Part shown: in pieces, positions 7,343 to 16,318 of the stretch | How the letters are laid out: every line of letters begins with the position of its first letter | Position numbering within the stretch: position 1 is the stretch's first letter | NCBI GenBank assembly: GCA_015064845.1 | Contig: SVRL01000010.1 | Location: 1-57,653 of the forward strand | Length of the DNA stretch: 57,653 nucleotides | From: Oscillospiraceae bacterium | GTDB taxonomy: Bacteria; Bacillota; Clostridia; Oscillospirales; CAG-272 | Direction of reading: 5' to 3' | Program-made: the position numbers and the translations under genes | The notes under the pieces: model-generated | What the model was told of the DNA's origin: nothing | What the model saw: only the letters and a program-made list of their open reading frames with translations | Databases searched by the model: none

Positions 7343-8356
7343 TTATTTCTGAAATGCGCTCAACGCAATGGTCTCGCAAAGCGCATCATAATCGATTCCC
7401 GCCGCCGCCGCTTCCTGAGGAAGCAAACTTGCGGGTGTCATTCCCGGAAGTGTATTGGCTTCCAAACAAATGAACTTTTCCGTTTTCACATCCTTGATAA
7501 AGTCGATACGGCTGTAACTGCCAAGCCCCAAAGCTCTGTGCGCTTTCAGCGCCGATTCGGAAAGTCTTGCCGCTTCCTCCGTATTCAAATGTGCGGGACA
7601 AATTTCATCCGTCATACCCGACTGATATTTACGTTCATAATCGTAAAATCCGTCCTTCGGGCAAATTTCAATGGCAGGAAGTGTTTTTCCGTTCAGAATG
7701 CCCACGGAAAATTCTCTTCCTTCAATTTTATCTTCAATTAAAATCTTACCTTCATATTTTTCCGCAAACGCCAAAGCATCTTCCAGCTCCTTTTCGTTAT
7801 TGACGATGGAAACTCCCACGGAAGAACCGCAGGAACAAGGCTTCACAACGCAAGGGAAAGAAACGGCGCGCGGACGCTCTCCCGCTTTCAAAACGGTAAA
7901 ATCCGCCGTTGCCACACCGGCAGCGCGGAAAAGAAGTTTGGAAAACGATTTATCCATGGCCGAAAGACAGCCGGAAAAATCGCTTCCCGTATAAGGGATT
8001 CCCATGGAAGAAAGGATCGCCTGAATCCTTCCGTCCTCACCCATACCGCCGTGGAGCGCGAGAAAAACAACGTCGGAAAGACGGCAGATATCCAAAACAC
8101 CGTCTCCGATCAGCGCATTCCCCGGCACTTTTCTACGCAAGGCATCCAGGTCCGGCGGTACTTTGGGAATGGTATACATAAAATTTCCATCTCTTGTAAA
8201 CGCGCTTTCATCTTTCGCGCCGTAATATGGAAAAAAAACATCAAGCAAAGCAACTTCATGACCGCTTCTGCAAAGAGAGTTCGCAATCAGAGAGCCGGAA
8301 AGAAACGAAACGTCTCTTTCCGGACTGAAGCCGCCTGCAAGTACGGTTATTTTCAA
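7343..8356 (-). CDS. ddl: D-alanine--D-alanine ligase
   Basis: This ATP-grasp ligase joins two D-Ala residues for peptidoglycan precursors. Motifs in order are AGGFSPERDVS (N-domain), FLALHGGMGEDG, the ATP-grasp lysine region FPCVVKPCSCGSSVGVS, IEGREFSVGIL, and the Mg-binding end ICLEANTLPGMTP. The best start is TTG at 8356 (LKITVLAGG), with GGAG six bases upstream; this gives 337 residues and the normal N-terminus. Another TTG at 8389 adds eleven basic residues and lacks a good site. A small hairpin (8371-8389) without U-tract lies between this gene and the aminotransferase before it. Confidence 0.92.
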   Translation of the reverse strand: MKITVLAGGFSPERDVSFLSGSLIANSLCRSGHEVALLDVFFPYYGAKDESAFTRDGNFMYTIPKVPPDLDALRRKVPGNALIGDGVLDICRLSDVVFLALHGGMGEDGRIQAILSSMGIPYTGSDFSGCLSAMDKSFSKLLFRAAGVATADFTVLKAGERPRAVSFPCVVKPCSCGSSVGVSIVNNEKELEDALAFAEKYEGKILIEDKIEGREFSVGILNGKTLPAIEICPKDGFYDYERKYQSGMTDEICPAHLNTEEAARLSESALKAHRALGLGSYSRIDFIKDVKTEKFICLEANTLPGMTPASLLPQEAAAAGIDYDALCETIALSAFQK

Positions 8357-8407
8357 TGCAAGCTCCGTTCTGCGCCGTCCTCGGCGCAATTAAATCATTA
8401 CTTAGTA

Positions 8408-9682
8408 TTACTCGGAAAATTTTTCCGCCGCGGCAAGTTTCACACAAAGTGAAACGACCGTCATCGCTTTTTCCACCTCATCCACGCTCGGATAAGAGGG
8501 CGCAATACGCAGGTTTCTGTCCTCGGGGTCATTGTTATAAGGGAACGTTGCGCCTGCGGGAGTCAAAATGACACCTGCTTCCTTTGCAAGCTGTGCAACA
8601 CGCTTTGCCGTTTTGGGCATAACGTTCAAAGAAATGAAATAACCGCCGCGGGGATTGGTCCAATTGACAAAAGAAAGTCCTGCAAGATATTTTTCAAAGA
8701 TATGAACCGTCATATCGAATTTCGGTTTCAATATACGCGCGTGCTGTTTCATCAGCGCATAAACCGTATCCGCATCTTTCAAAAATTTCATGTGGCGAAG
8801 CTGATTGATCTTATCGGGAGAAATGGTCTGATATGCGATATCCTCTTTGGCGTGGCGAATGTTTTCCTTGCTGGAAACCATCGCGGCAATGCCTGCGCCG
8901 GGATATGTGATTTTTGAAGTGGAAAAAAATGCATATACCATATTTTCGTTTTCAGTTCCCTTGATCAGATCAAAAATGTTCAGAAGCTTATCGGTTGTAT
9001 CCTCAAGATCATGAATCACGTAAGCAAGATCCCAGAATACGCGAAAGTCCGGTGCGGCAGGGCGCATGGAAGCAATTCTTCTGACCGTTTCATCGCTGTA
9101 TGTTTCACCCGAAGGATTGGAATACTTCGGAACACACCAGATGCCTTTAATGGAAGGATCCTTGATTTTTTCTTCCACGATATCCATATCGGGACCCTTG
9201 CCCGTCATGGGAACGGCAACAAGATCGATGCCGCATCGTTTGCAGATGGAAAAGTGTCGGTCATAGCCGGGAACGGGACAAAGAAATTTGATCTTTCCCT
9301 GATCCTTCCAAGGCAAACAGTTTCCGTATGTACCGAACAGAATCGCACGGCATACGGTATCATACATCATATTCAGGCTGGAGTTACCGCCGAGAATGAT
9401 ATTTTCGGCAGGAACGTCCAAAAGTTCCGCAAAAAGCTCGGCAAGCTCGGGAACACCGCCGGGAAGTCCGTAATTACGGATATCAAAACCCGAAGCTGTC
9501 AAGCAGTCGTCCTTGCTTTTGAGAGAAAAGAGCAGTTCATCGGAAAGAGAGAGCTGTTCCGCGCAAGGTTTTCCGCGCGACATATCAAGTGAAAGATGTT
9601 CTTCGCAAACCGCTTGATACTGCGCGCGCAAAGCGGGAAGCTCTTTTACAAGCGCTTCCGCTTCCTGATTCAGTTGAGACAT
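8408..9682 (-). CDS. Aspartate aminotransferase, subgroup Ic (MocR-type fold)
   Basis: This is a 424-residue PLP-dependent enzyme. Recognisable parts are DMSRGKPC near residue 33, YGLPGGVPELAELFAELL, GGNSSLNMMYD, CPVPGYDRHF, the VPKYSNPSGETYSDE segment, and the PLP lysine in STSKITYPGAGIA. This is the Ic group, distinct from classic AspC, which makes aspartate from oxaloacetate and glutamate. It starts 23 bp after asnS in the same direction. Aspartate supply beside asparaginyl-tRNA synthetase makes metabolic sense, since Asp is the precursor of Asn. Confidence 0.87.
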   Translation of the reverse strand: MSQLNQEAEALVKELPALRAQYQAVCEEHLSLDMSRGKPCAEQLSLSDELLFSLKSKDDCLTASGFDIRNYGLPGGVPELAELFAELLDVPAENIILGGNSSLNMMYDTVCRAILFGTYGNCLPWKDQGKIKFLCPVPGYDRHFSICKRCGIDLVAVPMTGKGPDMDIVEEKIKDPSIKGIWCVPKYSNPSGETYSDETVRRIASMRPAAPDFRVFWDLAYVIHDLEDTTDKLLNIFDLIKGTENENMVYAFFSTSKITYPGAGIAAMVSSKENIRHAKEDIAYQTISPDKINQLRHMKFLKDADTVYALMKQHARILKPKFDMTVHIFEKYLAGLSFVNWTNPRGGYFISLNVMPKTAKRVAQLAKEAGVILTPAGATFPYNNDPEDRNLRIAPSYPSVDEVEKAMTVVSLCVKLAAAEKFSE

Positions 9683-9705
9683 TGGTTTTTACCACCTTTC
9701 GCCGA

Positions 9706-11100
9706 TCAGATGTCAGCATTACCCGTTGTTCTCGGGAAAGCTTCCACGTCTCGGATATTGGAAACACCCGTGATATACATGATCAAGCGTTCAAAGCCGA
9801 GACCGAAGCCCGCGTGTCGTGTCGTTCCGTATTTGCGAAGTTCGGTATACCACCAATAATCTTCTTTGTTGAGTCCGCAACGCGCATAAGCGGCTTCCAG
9901 CATATCCATGCGTTCTTCACGCTGGCTTCCGCCGATCAGTTCGCCTACACCCGGAACAAGCATATCTGCCGCCGCAACGGTCTTACCGTCGTCGTTCAGA
10001 CGCATATAGAAGGATTTGATCTCCTTGGGATAGTCGGTAACGAAAACAGGTTTCTTGAATACCTGCTCGCAAAGGTATCTTTCGTGCTCAGTCTGCATAT
10101 CACAGCCCCAGTAGGGTTTGTAATCGAAGTCCTTGCCGCTTTCTTCGAGCAATTTGATCGCTTCGGTATAAGAAATGCGCGCAAAGTCATTCGATACTAT
10201 ATTATGCAAACGTTCAAGAACGGTGTTATCAATAAATTTATTGAAGAATTCAAGTTCATAAGGACAAGTTTCCAGAACATGTGCCACAACGAATTTCGTC
10301 ATAGCTTCCGCAAGGTCCATGTAATCGTTCAAATCAGCAAAAGCGATTTCGGGTTCGATCATCCAGAATTCAGCGGCATGGCGCTGTGTGTTGGAGCGCT
10401 CCGCGCGGAATGTGGGTCCGAAAGTATAAATTTTTGCAAAAGCCTGCGCAAAGCATTCGCCGTTGAGCTGTCCGGAAACGGTCAGATTTGCGGCTTTACC
10501 GAAGAAGTCCTGAGAGAAATCGGTTTTACCTTCTTCGGTTTTCGGAATGTTATCCAGATCAAATGCGGTTACGCGGAACATTTCACCTGCGCCTTCGCAG
10601 TCGGAAACGGTGATCAGAGGCGTATTGACGTAAACGAAGCCCTGATCGTTAAAGAATTTATGAATGGCATAAGCAGCTTCGGAACGAACGCGGAAAACCG
10701 CCTGGAATGTATTGGTTCTTGCGCGCAAATGTGGGATGGTACGCAAAAATTCAAGAGAGGTTTTCTTTTTCTGGAGGGGAAACTGCGGTGTGGAAGCTCC
10801 TTCGATTTCGATGGAAGTTGCTTTCAATTCAAACGGCTGTTTTGCAGAAGGTGTCAAAACGAAGATGCCTTTTACAACGATAGCCGCGCCAACGTTGAGC
10901 TTCGAAATTTCCGTATAATTGCTGAGTTTGTCCGCTTCCAGAACGATCTGAAGTCTGGGGAAGGTACTGCCGTCGGCAAGCTCGATAAAACCGAAAGCGT
11001 TGCTTGCGCGGACGGTTCTGATCCAGCCGGCAACGGTGATTTCTTTTTCACCGAACGCTTCGGGCGAAGCAAAAAGCTCCTTAATGGTAGTGCGTTTCAT
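9706..11100 (-). CDS. asnS: Asparaginyl-tRNA synthetase
   Basis: This class IIb synthetase of 464 residues charges tRNA-Asn. An N-terminal OB-fold anticodon-binding domain ([19 protein letters not shown]) is followed by the catalytic domain. Motif 2 lies around [20 protein letters not shown] and motif 3 is in [15 protein letters not shown]. Asn-specific features such as AEFWMIEPE distinguish it from AspRS. The start is ATG 11100 after AAAGGG; another ATG at 11118 has no site. A promoter with 17-bp spacing lies at 11155-11183. It is the first gene of a run continuing with aspartate aminotransferase, ddl, coaW and a lipoprotein. Confidence 0.95.
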   Translation of the reverse strand: MKRTTIKELFASPEAFGEKEITVAGWIRTVRASNAFGFIELADGSTFPRLQIVLEADKLSNYTEISKLNVGAAIVVKGIFVLTPSAKQPFELKATSIEIEGASTPQFPLQKKKTSLEFLRTIPHLRARTNTFQAVFRVRSEAAYAIHKFFNDQGFVYVNTPLITVSDCEGAGEMFRVTAFDLDNIPKTEEGKTDFSQDFFGKAANLTVSGQLNGECFAQAFAKIYTFGPTFRAERSNTQRHAAEFWMIEPEIAFADLNDYMDLAEAMTKFVVAHVLETCPYELEFFNKFIDNTVLERLHNIVSNDFARISYTEAIKLLEESGKDFDYKPYWGCDMQTEHERYLCEQVFKKPVFVTDYPKEIKSFYMRLNDDGKTVAAADMLVPGVGELIGGSQREERMDMLEAAYARCGLNKEDYWWYTELRKYGTTRHAGFGLGFERLIMYITGVSNIRDVEAFPRTTGNADI

Positions 11101-11154
11101 TTTATAAAACCCTTTCATTTGAGAAATTATCTAAAATTTTATATATGTATTGTT

Positions 11155-11183
11155 ATTATATCGCAAAGAAAATAAAATTACAA
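11155..11183 (-). promoter_or_regulatory. Promoter of asnS
   Basis: -35 TTGTAA (11178-11183), 17-bp spacer, -10 TATAAT (11155-11160), both read on the minus strand. Confidence 0.65.
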
Positions 11184-11262
11184 TAGGCAAATGGGAAAAA
11201 ACTATACTCCACGGAGAATTTTCCCATATTCAAAAAGATATATTGTTATCCGTTTTGTCTGT

Positions 11263-12033
11263 TTACGCAAAGCCTCCGACTACGGGAGCAAGGAGAACCT
11301 TTCCCGTTCCGCGATAGACATTAACCAATCCTTCTCCGGAGGCAGCAGAGCCAACCAAAGACTTTCCGGAGCGCTCTACGGTAAAACTCAAACTACCGCT
11401 CCAGGCAATCGCCATATTGCCATCAATCTTCAAAACATCGTTATCCAAAACGACTTCTATCAATTCCTCCTTAGGACATGCTGATTCCAGACAAAGAATA
11501 CCTCTGCCTGTAATGCCAAGATTAAACAGTCCTTCATTTCCCGCAACTGCGGAGGAAAAATTAGAACGCGCAACGGTTTTATGCTTCAGAGTGGATTCGC
11601 AAGCGAGAAACAAACCGTCATCCAAAACGATGGAACCATTCCAATCTGCCACATCCAGCAACAGAATATGCTTATACGTAGGCTCCAAAACAAGCGTACC
11701 GCTTCCCGTATATTCAGGTTTGATGGCAGATTCCCCCGTTACGGAACCGCGAAAAGCTTTGCCTAGAAAATCGCCGATTCCTTTGACGCCTGTTGTGGAT
11801 TCAACTTTGCCTGCCATCCACTGCATAGCGCCCGCCTGAACGGTAACGGAAGCCTTGGCAAGATCGCAAATAACCTGACGTTTGCGCACGTTCATTGCGT
11901 TGCAATAATAAGCCTGCATGGCATATGCGGGAGAAACGCTCAGGTCTCTCTGATATTCAATCACTGTAAATGCACCGAGTGAATCAAGAGTTTTGATGTC
12001 ATCGTTGTTTGTAAAATTATTGATCTGATACAT
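11263..12033 (-). CDS. AIM24 family protein
   Basis: This is a 256-residue all-beta protein. The segments MQAYYCNAMNVRKRQVICDL, AGAMQWMAGKVE, GTLVLEPTYKHILLLDV and VYRGTGKVLLAP match the AIM24/TIGR00266 family, a double-stranded beta-helix-like (tubby-type) fold named after a yeast mitochondrial protein. Bacterial members have no settled function; some are linked to stress or membrane association. It lies 54 bp after sdaAA in the same direction, so it is probably transcribed with the serine dehydratase genes. A 9-bp inverted repeat at 11191-11227 after the stop could end the transcript but has no clear U-tract. Confidence 0.85.
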   Translation of the reverse strand: MYQINNFTNNDDIKTLDSLGAFTVIEYQRDLSVSPAYAMQAYYCNAMNVRKRQVICDLAKASVTVQAGAMQWMAGKVESTTGVKGIGDFLGKAFRGSVTGESAIKPEYTGSGTLVLEPTYKHILLLDVADWNGSIVLDDGLFLACESTLKHKTVARSNFSSAVAGNEGLFNLGITGRGILCLESACPKEELIEVVLDNDVLKIDGNMAIAWSGSLSFTVERSGKSLVGSAASGEGLVNVYRGTGKVLLAPVVGGFA

Positions 12034-12087
12034 AATGTTCTCCTTTTTCTCTTTCAGTCAGCGACACCTTTGCATACGGTAAGTTTT

Positions 12088-12990
12088 TTATTTACAAGCC
12101 CCGCAAGCCCGGCAACCCAATCTATAATCTTTTGCGCTCGGAGCGGCGGCAAGACCGCCGAGAGCCGTTTCCCTGAATTGATACGGCATACTCCGTCCGA
12201 CGTTATACATAACTGCAACGACCTCGTCAAAAGGAACGATGCATCTGCCTCCCGTGGCAAGCGCAATTTCCGCGCTGATAATTGCATTGGAAACACCCAT
12301 GGCGTTTCTCTTCTGGCAGGGAGATTCCACAAGTCCGCCGATCGGGTCACAAATCAATCCCAAAATGTTGGAAATTGCATCTCCCGCAGCAGCAAGACAA
12401 ACGGCAGGAGATCCGCCGAACAATTCACAAATCATGGATGCCGCCATCGCCGAAGCCGCACCGACTTCCGCCTGACAGCCGCCTTCGGCACCCGAAAGCG
12501 TTGCATTTCTGCCGATCAGATAACCGATAGCGCCCGCGTTGAAAAGTGCTTTTACCAAAGCCTCATCGTCAAAGCCGTAAGCTTCCTCCATCGCCGCAAG
12601 AATCCCGGGAAGTACACCCGAAGAACCTGCCGTCGGCGCGGCAACGATACGACCCATGGAAGCATTCCATTCAATCACACCCATCGCATACGCCGCAGCG
12701 CGGGAAATCGCGCCGCCGATAGCGCCTTCTGTTTTCACACGGGCAAGCAGTTCCTTGCCTTCTCCTCCGATATATCCCCCGAGCAATTTCATTTTTTCCG
12801 TTTGAGAACGCGCAACACTTTCTCGCATAACGTTGAGTGCTTTCAGCATACGCTCTTCCGCTTCCTTGCGGCTGATTTCAAATTTTGAAGTCTCTCTTAG
12901 CAACATCGCCTCGGAGATCGGTATCGCTTTTGCTTCGCACAAAGCAAGCAATTCTTCCGCATTGGTAAAATCCGTTTTTTTATTCATCAT
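12088..12990 (-). CDS. sdaAA: L-serine dehydratase, iron-sulfur dependent, alpha subunit
   Basis: This 300-residue catalytic subunit works with SdaAB to convert L-serine to pyruvate and ammonia using a [4Fe-4S] cluster, an oxygen-sensitive enzyme typical of anaerobes. The cluster region is seen in AAAGDAISNILGLICDPIGGLVE and the C-terminal CRACGACK. Substrate-site glycines lie in APTAGSSGVLPG. The start has GGAGGCAGGT directly before tandem ATGs; the first (12990) is used. It begins 11 bp after sdaAB, so the two are translated together. Confidence 0.95.
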   Translation of the reverse strand: MMNKKTDFTNAEELLALCEAKAIPISEAMLLRETSKFEISRKEAEERMLKALNVMRESVARSQTEKMKLLGGYIGGEGKELLARVKTEGAIGGAISRAAAYAMGVIEWNASMGRIVAAPTAGSSGVLPGILAAMEEAYGFDDEALVKALFNAGAIGYLIGRNATLSGAEGGCQAEVGAASAMAASMICELFGGSPAVCLAAAGDAISNILGLICDPIGGLVESPCQKRNAMGVSNAIISAEIALATGGRCIVPFDEVVAVMYNVGRSMPYQFRETALGGLAAAPSAKDYRLGCRACGACK

Positions 12991-13001
12991 ACCTGCCTCC
13001 G

Positions 13002-13673
13002 TTATTTCACTTTAATGTAGATCGCCGAAATAATATTCGGCTGACGGCAAATGGCTTCCATGCCAAAATCATTGAAATCTCCGTCGATTTCCAATACGGA
13101 AAAAGCGGTCTCCCCTTTTTCTTCACAAAATACACTCATATACGAAATATTGACGTTGAATACTTCAAAAATCTTCGTAATGGATGCAACAACGCCGGGT
13201 TTATCATGCTGATGCACAATAACGGCATTATTCTTACCGGAAAAACGAATATCGCAGCCGTTGATCTGCGTAATTTCAATTTCTCCGCCTCCGACGGAAG
13301 AACCTCTCAAAGAAGAAATTTCTCCGTTCTCCTCCGTAACGGTAATATCCACCGTGTTGGGATGCGCCGCAACGTCTTCTTCCATTTCCTCAAAAATAAT
13401 TTCCATATCTTCTTTCTTTGCCAGTTCAAAGGAATCGCGGATACGATAGTCATCCGTAGCAAAACCGAGAATACCGCCGACAAGCGCACGGTCTGTTCCG
13501 TGTCCGCGGTACGTCTTGGCAAATGAACCGTACAATTGGAAACATACGCTCACAATTCTTGTTTTTGCAAGCATTCTCGCAATGCGGGCAATTTTCAATG
13601 CGCCTGCCGTATGCGAACTGGAAGGTCCGATCATAATCGGACCGATAATATCAAAAACGCTGAGTTCTCTCAT
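13002..13673 (-). CDS. sdaAB: L-serine dehydratase, beta subunit with ACT domain
   Basis: This is a 223-residue protein. The N-terminal half contains FDIIGPIMIGPSSSHTAGAL, the partner domain that completes the iron-sulfur dehydratase. The C-terminal ~75 residues (HQHDKPGVVASITKIFEVFNV) form an ACT domain, a small amino-acid-binding fold that probably senses serine. It is the first gene of sdaAB-sdaAA. Upstream, a GC-rich hairpin with a T-run (13737-13751) could be a second terminator or a leader element. Confidence 0.93.
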   Translation of the reverse strand: MRELSVFDIIGPIMIGPSSSHTAGALKIARIARMLAKTRIVSVCFQLYGSFAKTYRGHGTDRALVGGILGFATDDYRIRDSFELAKKEDMEIIFEEMEEDVAAHPNTVDITVTEENGEISSLRGSSVGGGEIEITQINGCDIRFSGKNNAVIVHQHDKPGVVASITKIFEVFNVNISYMSVFCEEKGETAFSVLEIDGDFNDFGMEAICRQPNIISAIYIKVK

Positions 13674-13731
13674 ATCAATCTCTTTCTGCCGCTCAAACGG
13701 CGTCGGTAAAAAATGCGATTTTCTTTTTTAC

Positions 13732-13751
13732 AAAAAGCGGCAAATTGCCGC
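13732..13751 (-). terminator. Hairpin with T-run upstream of sdaAB
   Basis: On the minus strand GCGGC-AATTT-GCCGC is followed by TTTTTG, about 60 bp before the sdaAB start. It may back up the murA terminator or act as an attenuator. No antiterminator was found. Confidence 0.4.
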
Positions 13752-13830
13752 CGGTTGCCGCCGTAGCACAGTTTTATTTTGATTCTGTACATCGCTCGAC
13801 GGCGGAGTCGATTTTACACAAATTCCTATA

Positions 13831-13862
13831 GGTCAAAAAAGGGCAGTAATCTGCCCTTTTCT
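13831..13862 (-). terminator. Terminator of murA
   Basis: AAAAGGGCAG (13837-13846) pairs with CTGCCCTTTT (13851-13860) over TAAT; on the minus strand T-rich sequence follows. Confidence 0.85.
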
Positions 13863-13866
13863 AAAA

Positions 13867-15162
13867 TCAGGATGCGTTGTTCATTTGTTTTGTATCGGGA
13901 AAATAGACTTTTCTGATATTGCCGCCGACACCGCGGAATTTTTCCACAATGTCCACGTAACCTCGTTCAATATATGCAATGTCTTCAATTTCGGTTCTGC
14001 CCTTTGTTGCCAAAGCGGCAATGACCATAGCAGCACCCGCACGAAGATCCACCGCCTTTACAACTGCAGGCGTAAATACGGTATTCCCTTCAAAAAACGC
14101 TGTTTTATCTTCCACTTTAATCTTGGCGCCCATACGTTGCAGTTCATCAACATAACGGAAACGGTTACTCCAGATGGTTTCGGAAAGCGTGCTGGCGCCA
14201 TCGGCAAGACAAAGCAAAACCGACATCTGCGGATGCATATCCGTCGGGAATCCGGGATAGGGGAGCGTTTTGACATTGATCGCTTCCATCTTATCTTCGC
14301 AGAATACGCATACGGCTTCGTCATATTCTTCCACGGTAATGTTCATTTCACGAAGTTTTTCCGTTACCGCTTCCATATGCTTGGGAATGATATTGTCTAT
14401 GTAAAGTTTTCCGCCCGTTGCTGCCGCCGCAATCATAAAAGTACCGGCTTCAATCATGTCGGGAATGATCGAATACTCACAGCCGTGAAGTTTTTCAACA
14501 CCGTTGATTTTAATAATATTGGTACCCGCACCGCGGATATCTGCGCCGCAAGCGTTCAAAAAGTTGGCAACGTCAACCACATGAGGCTCTCTTGCCGGAT
14601 TTTCAATGATTGTAGAACCTTCTGCCAGAACTGCCGCTAAAATCGCATTGATCGTTGCGCCGACAGAACAACAGTCGAAATAAATATTCTTTCCTCGCAA
14701 GCCCTGTTCCGGGTTGGCAACCGCTTCAATGCAACCGTTTCCCACAGTAACAGTGGCGCCAAGCTTTTCAAAAGCTTTCACGTGTAAGTCAATGGGACGT
14801 ACGCCGAAATCACAGCCACCCGGTAAACCTACCTTAGCACTTCCGAATCTGCCGAGCAATGCGCCTGCCAGATAATAAGAGGCGCGCATTTTTCTTACAA
14901 GTTCCATGGGGGCTTCCGCATCGCGAACACCCCTCGTATCAATCTCCACTGCTCCCTTGGAAATCACTTTTATTTTTGCTCCGATGCTTTCCAGAATAGA
15001 AAGACTGTCGGAAACATCACTGATATTCGGCAAATTATCAATTACACAAACGTCATTTGCAAGGACACTTGCAAACACAACTGCCACAGCGGCATTTTTC
15101 ATTCCGCTGATTTCAACCTTTCCGTACAGCGGGATTCCGCCGTCCACAATAATTTTTTCCAT
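13867..15162 (-). CDS. murA: UDP-N-acetylglucosamine 1-carboxyvinyltransferase
   Basis: This 431-residue enzyme transfers enolpyruvate from PEP to UDP-GlcNAc, the first committed step of peptidoglycan synthesis in the cytoplasm. Visible hallmarks are GGIPLYGKVEISGMKNAAVA at the N-terminus, the catalytic-loop cysteine in GGCDFGVRPIDLH (the residue that fosfomycin modifies, so the enzyme should be sensitive), and FPTDMHPQMSVLLCLADG plus DLRAGAAMVIAAL near the end. The ATG at 15162 has a GGAG; an in-frame TTG 24 bases upstream is less likely. It has its own promoter and terminator and does not belong to the walRK operon upstream. Confidence 0.95.
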   Translation of the reverse strand: MEKIIVDGGIPLYGKVEISGMKNAAVAVVFASVLANDVCVIDNLPNISDVSDSLSILESIGAKIKVISKGAVEIDTRGVRDAEAPMELVRKMRASYYLAGALLGRFGSAKVGLPGGCDFGVRPIDLHVKAFEKLGATVTVGNGCIEAVANPEQGLRGKNIYFDCCSVGATINAILAAVLAEGSTIIENPAREPHVVDVANFLNACGADIRGAGTNIIKINGVEKLHGCEYSIIPDMIEAGTFMIAAAATGGKLYIDNIIPKHMEAVTEKLREMNITVEEYDEAVCVFCEDKMEAINVKTLPYPGFPTDMHPQMSVLLCLADGASTLSETIWSNRFRYVDELQRMGAKIKVEDKTAFFEGNTVFTPAVVKAVDLRAGAAMVIAALATKGRTEIEDIAYIERGYVDIVEKFRGVGGNIRKVYFPDTKQMNNAS

Positions 15163-15287
15163 ATATGATAACTCCGTTCTTGCCAAAAGGCGTATTTTTC
15201 AAAAAACAGAGGTATATTGACCTCAAATAATATTTTTAAACATGATGCATCGCACATCATAACAAAATTCCTAATTTTTATAATTAA

Positions 15288-15316
15288 AGTATATCATATT
15301 CTAACGAAAATTCCAA
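15288..15316 (-). promoter_or_regulatory. Promoter of murA
   Basis: -35 TTGGAA (15311-15316), 17-bp spacer, -10 TATACT (15288-15293) on the minus strand. Confidence 0.6.
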
Positions 15317-15407
15317 TAACTTTACAAAATTTTTTGAAAAATTTTTCAAAAACATTTCAAAGAACCGTCAAAACAAATCTTCCGAAAAACACGCCTTTCG
15401 TACGCGG

Positions 15408-16301
15408 TCATGGAACATACAACTCTCCCGAAATAAAATTATACGTTCTCGATTCGCCGTCCGCATAGGTAATCCTGCAAAGCGGAATGAAATAAAAAAT
15501 ATTCTCATCAAAATATACACCGTACGAATATGAAACATCCGCTACGGTATATGAAGGTTTTCGCTCCGATGCATCCAAAGCGTCGATATATGCTTTTTCT
15601 TCGAAGAGAAGATTGCAAAGCCCGATATTTTCCGCTTTTTTCCGTTCGTCCGGAAACGCCGTGCAAAGCATACCGTCCGCCGAGACCACTTTTCCTTGGG
15701 AAACACGGCAAAAGATTTTATTTTCCGTCTTCCTGTTTTCAAAACGCAAGGAAAACACCGCGATGCTCTCTTCTCCCGAACCGTAAACGGCAAGACACTC
15801 GGGGATATATTTATATTTTCTGTTCACGGGCAAAAGCGACTTCAAGAAATCCGCAGAAACGCACTCACAAACTGCGGCTGTTTCTCCCCCTGCCAAAAGA
15901 GCCCAGCCATCCGTATGTATCAATTCAGAAGGCATTTCAAATCTTTCTTCCCTGCTGTAAAAAAAAGAAAAATCATATCCGAAGAAATACGTACCGTCTT
16001 CTCCGATCAACCGAAGACCGTCTTCTTCCATGCGCGAAAAATCACCCGGATATTCAAGCGATTCCGAAAGAGATTGGAGATCCGACATTCCTTGATAGAC
16101 GGGCAGACTTTCTTTTTTCTTTTCCAGAAACGAAGAATCCACATGCAATCCGCTCGCTTCAAAAACGGAAACAGCAGAATCAATCAAATTATTCCGATAA
16201 TACATTTCCGCATGCCAATGTTCAAAAATGCAAAAAACAAAAACCGCATCCACAACCAGAAGGACGGCAATGGCAAACGTTTTCAAATCTTTCCAATGCA
16301 T
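15408..16301 (-). CDS. yycI: YycI-like regulator of the WalRK two-component system
   Basis: This 297-residue protein has one N-terminal membrane helix (KTFAIAVLLVVDAVFVFCIF) and a large extracytoplasmic part. The C-terminal region (SYSYGVYFDENIFYFIPLCRI...) resembles the YycI/YycH fold repeated in both accessory proteins. In Bacillus, YycH and YycI form a complex with the kinase WalK in the membrane and tune its activity. Identity rests mainly on the conserved order walR-walK-yycH-yycI, with a 17-bp gap to yycH, and on topology; sequence similarity within this family is weak. It is the last gene of the operon. Confidence 0.75.
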   Translation of the reverse strand: MHWKDLKTFAIAVLLVVDAVFVFCIFEHWHAEMYYRNNLIDSAVSVFEASGLHVDSSFLEKKKESLPVYQGMSDLQSLSESLEYPGDFSRMEEDGLRLIGEDGTYFFGYDFSFFYSREERFEMPSELIHTDGWALLAGGETAAVCECVSADFLKSLLPVNRKYKYIPECLAVYGSGEESIAVFSLRFENRKTENKIFCRVSQGKVVSADGMLCTAFPDERKKAENIGLCNLLFEEKAYIDALDASERKPSYTVADVSYSYGVYFDENIFYFIPLCRITYADGESRTYNFISGELYVP

Positions 16302-16318
16302 ATTTCAAATCCTTTCTT

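Noticed and set aside
8371-8389. TGCGCCG/CGGCGCA hairpin between the aminotransferase and ddl as a terminator
   Set aside because: No U-tract, and it lies within 15 bp of the ddl ribosome binding site; more likely an incidental or translational structure.
9589-11175. 528-codon ORF on the plus strand opposite asnS
   Set aside because: Shadow of asnS; Phe/Arg/Cys-rich translation with no domain.
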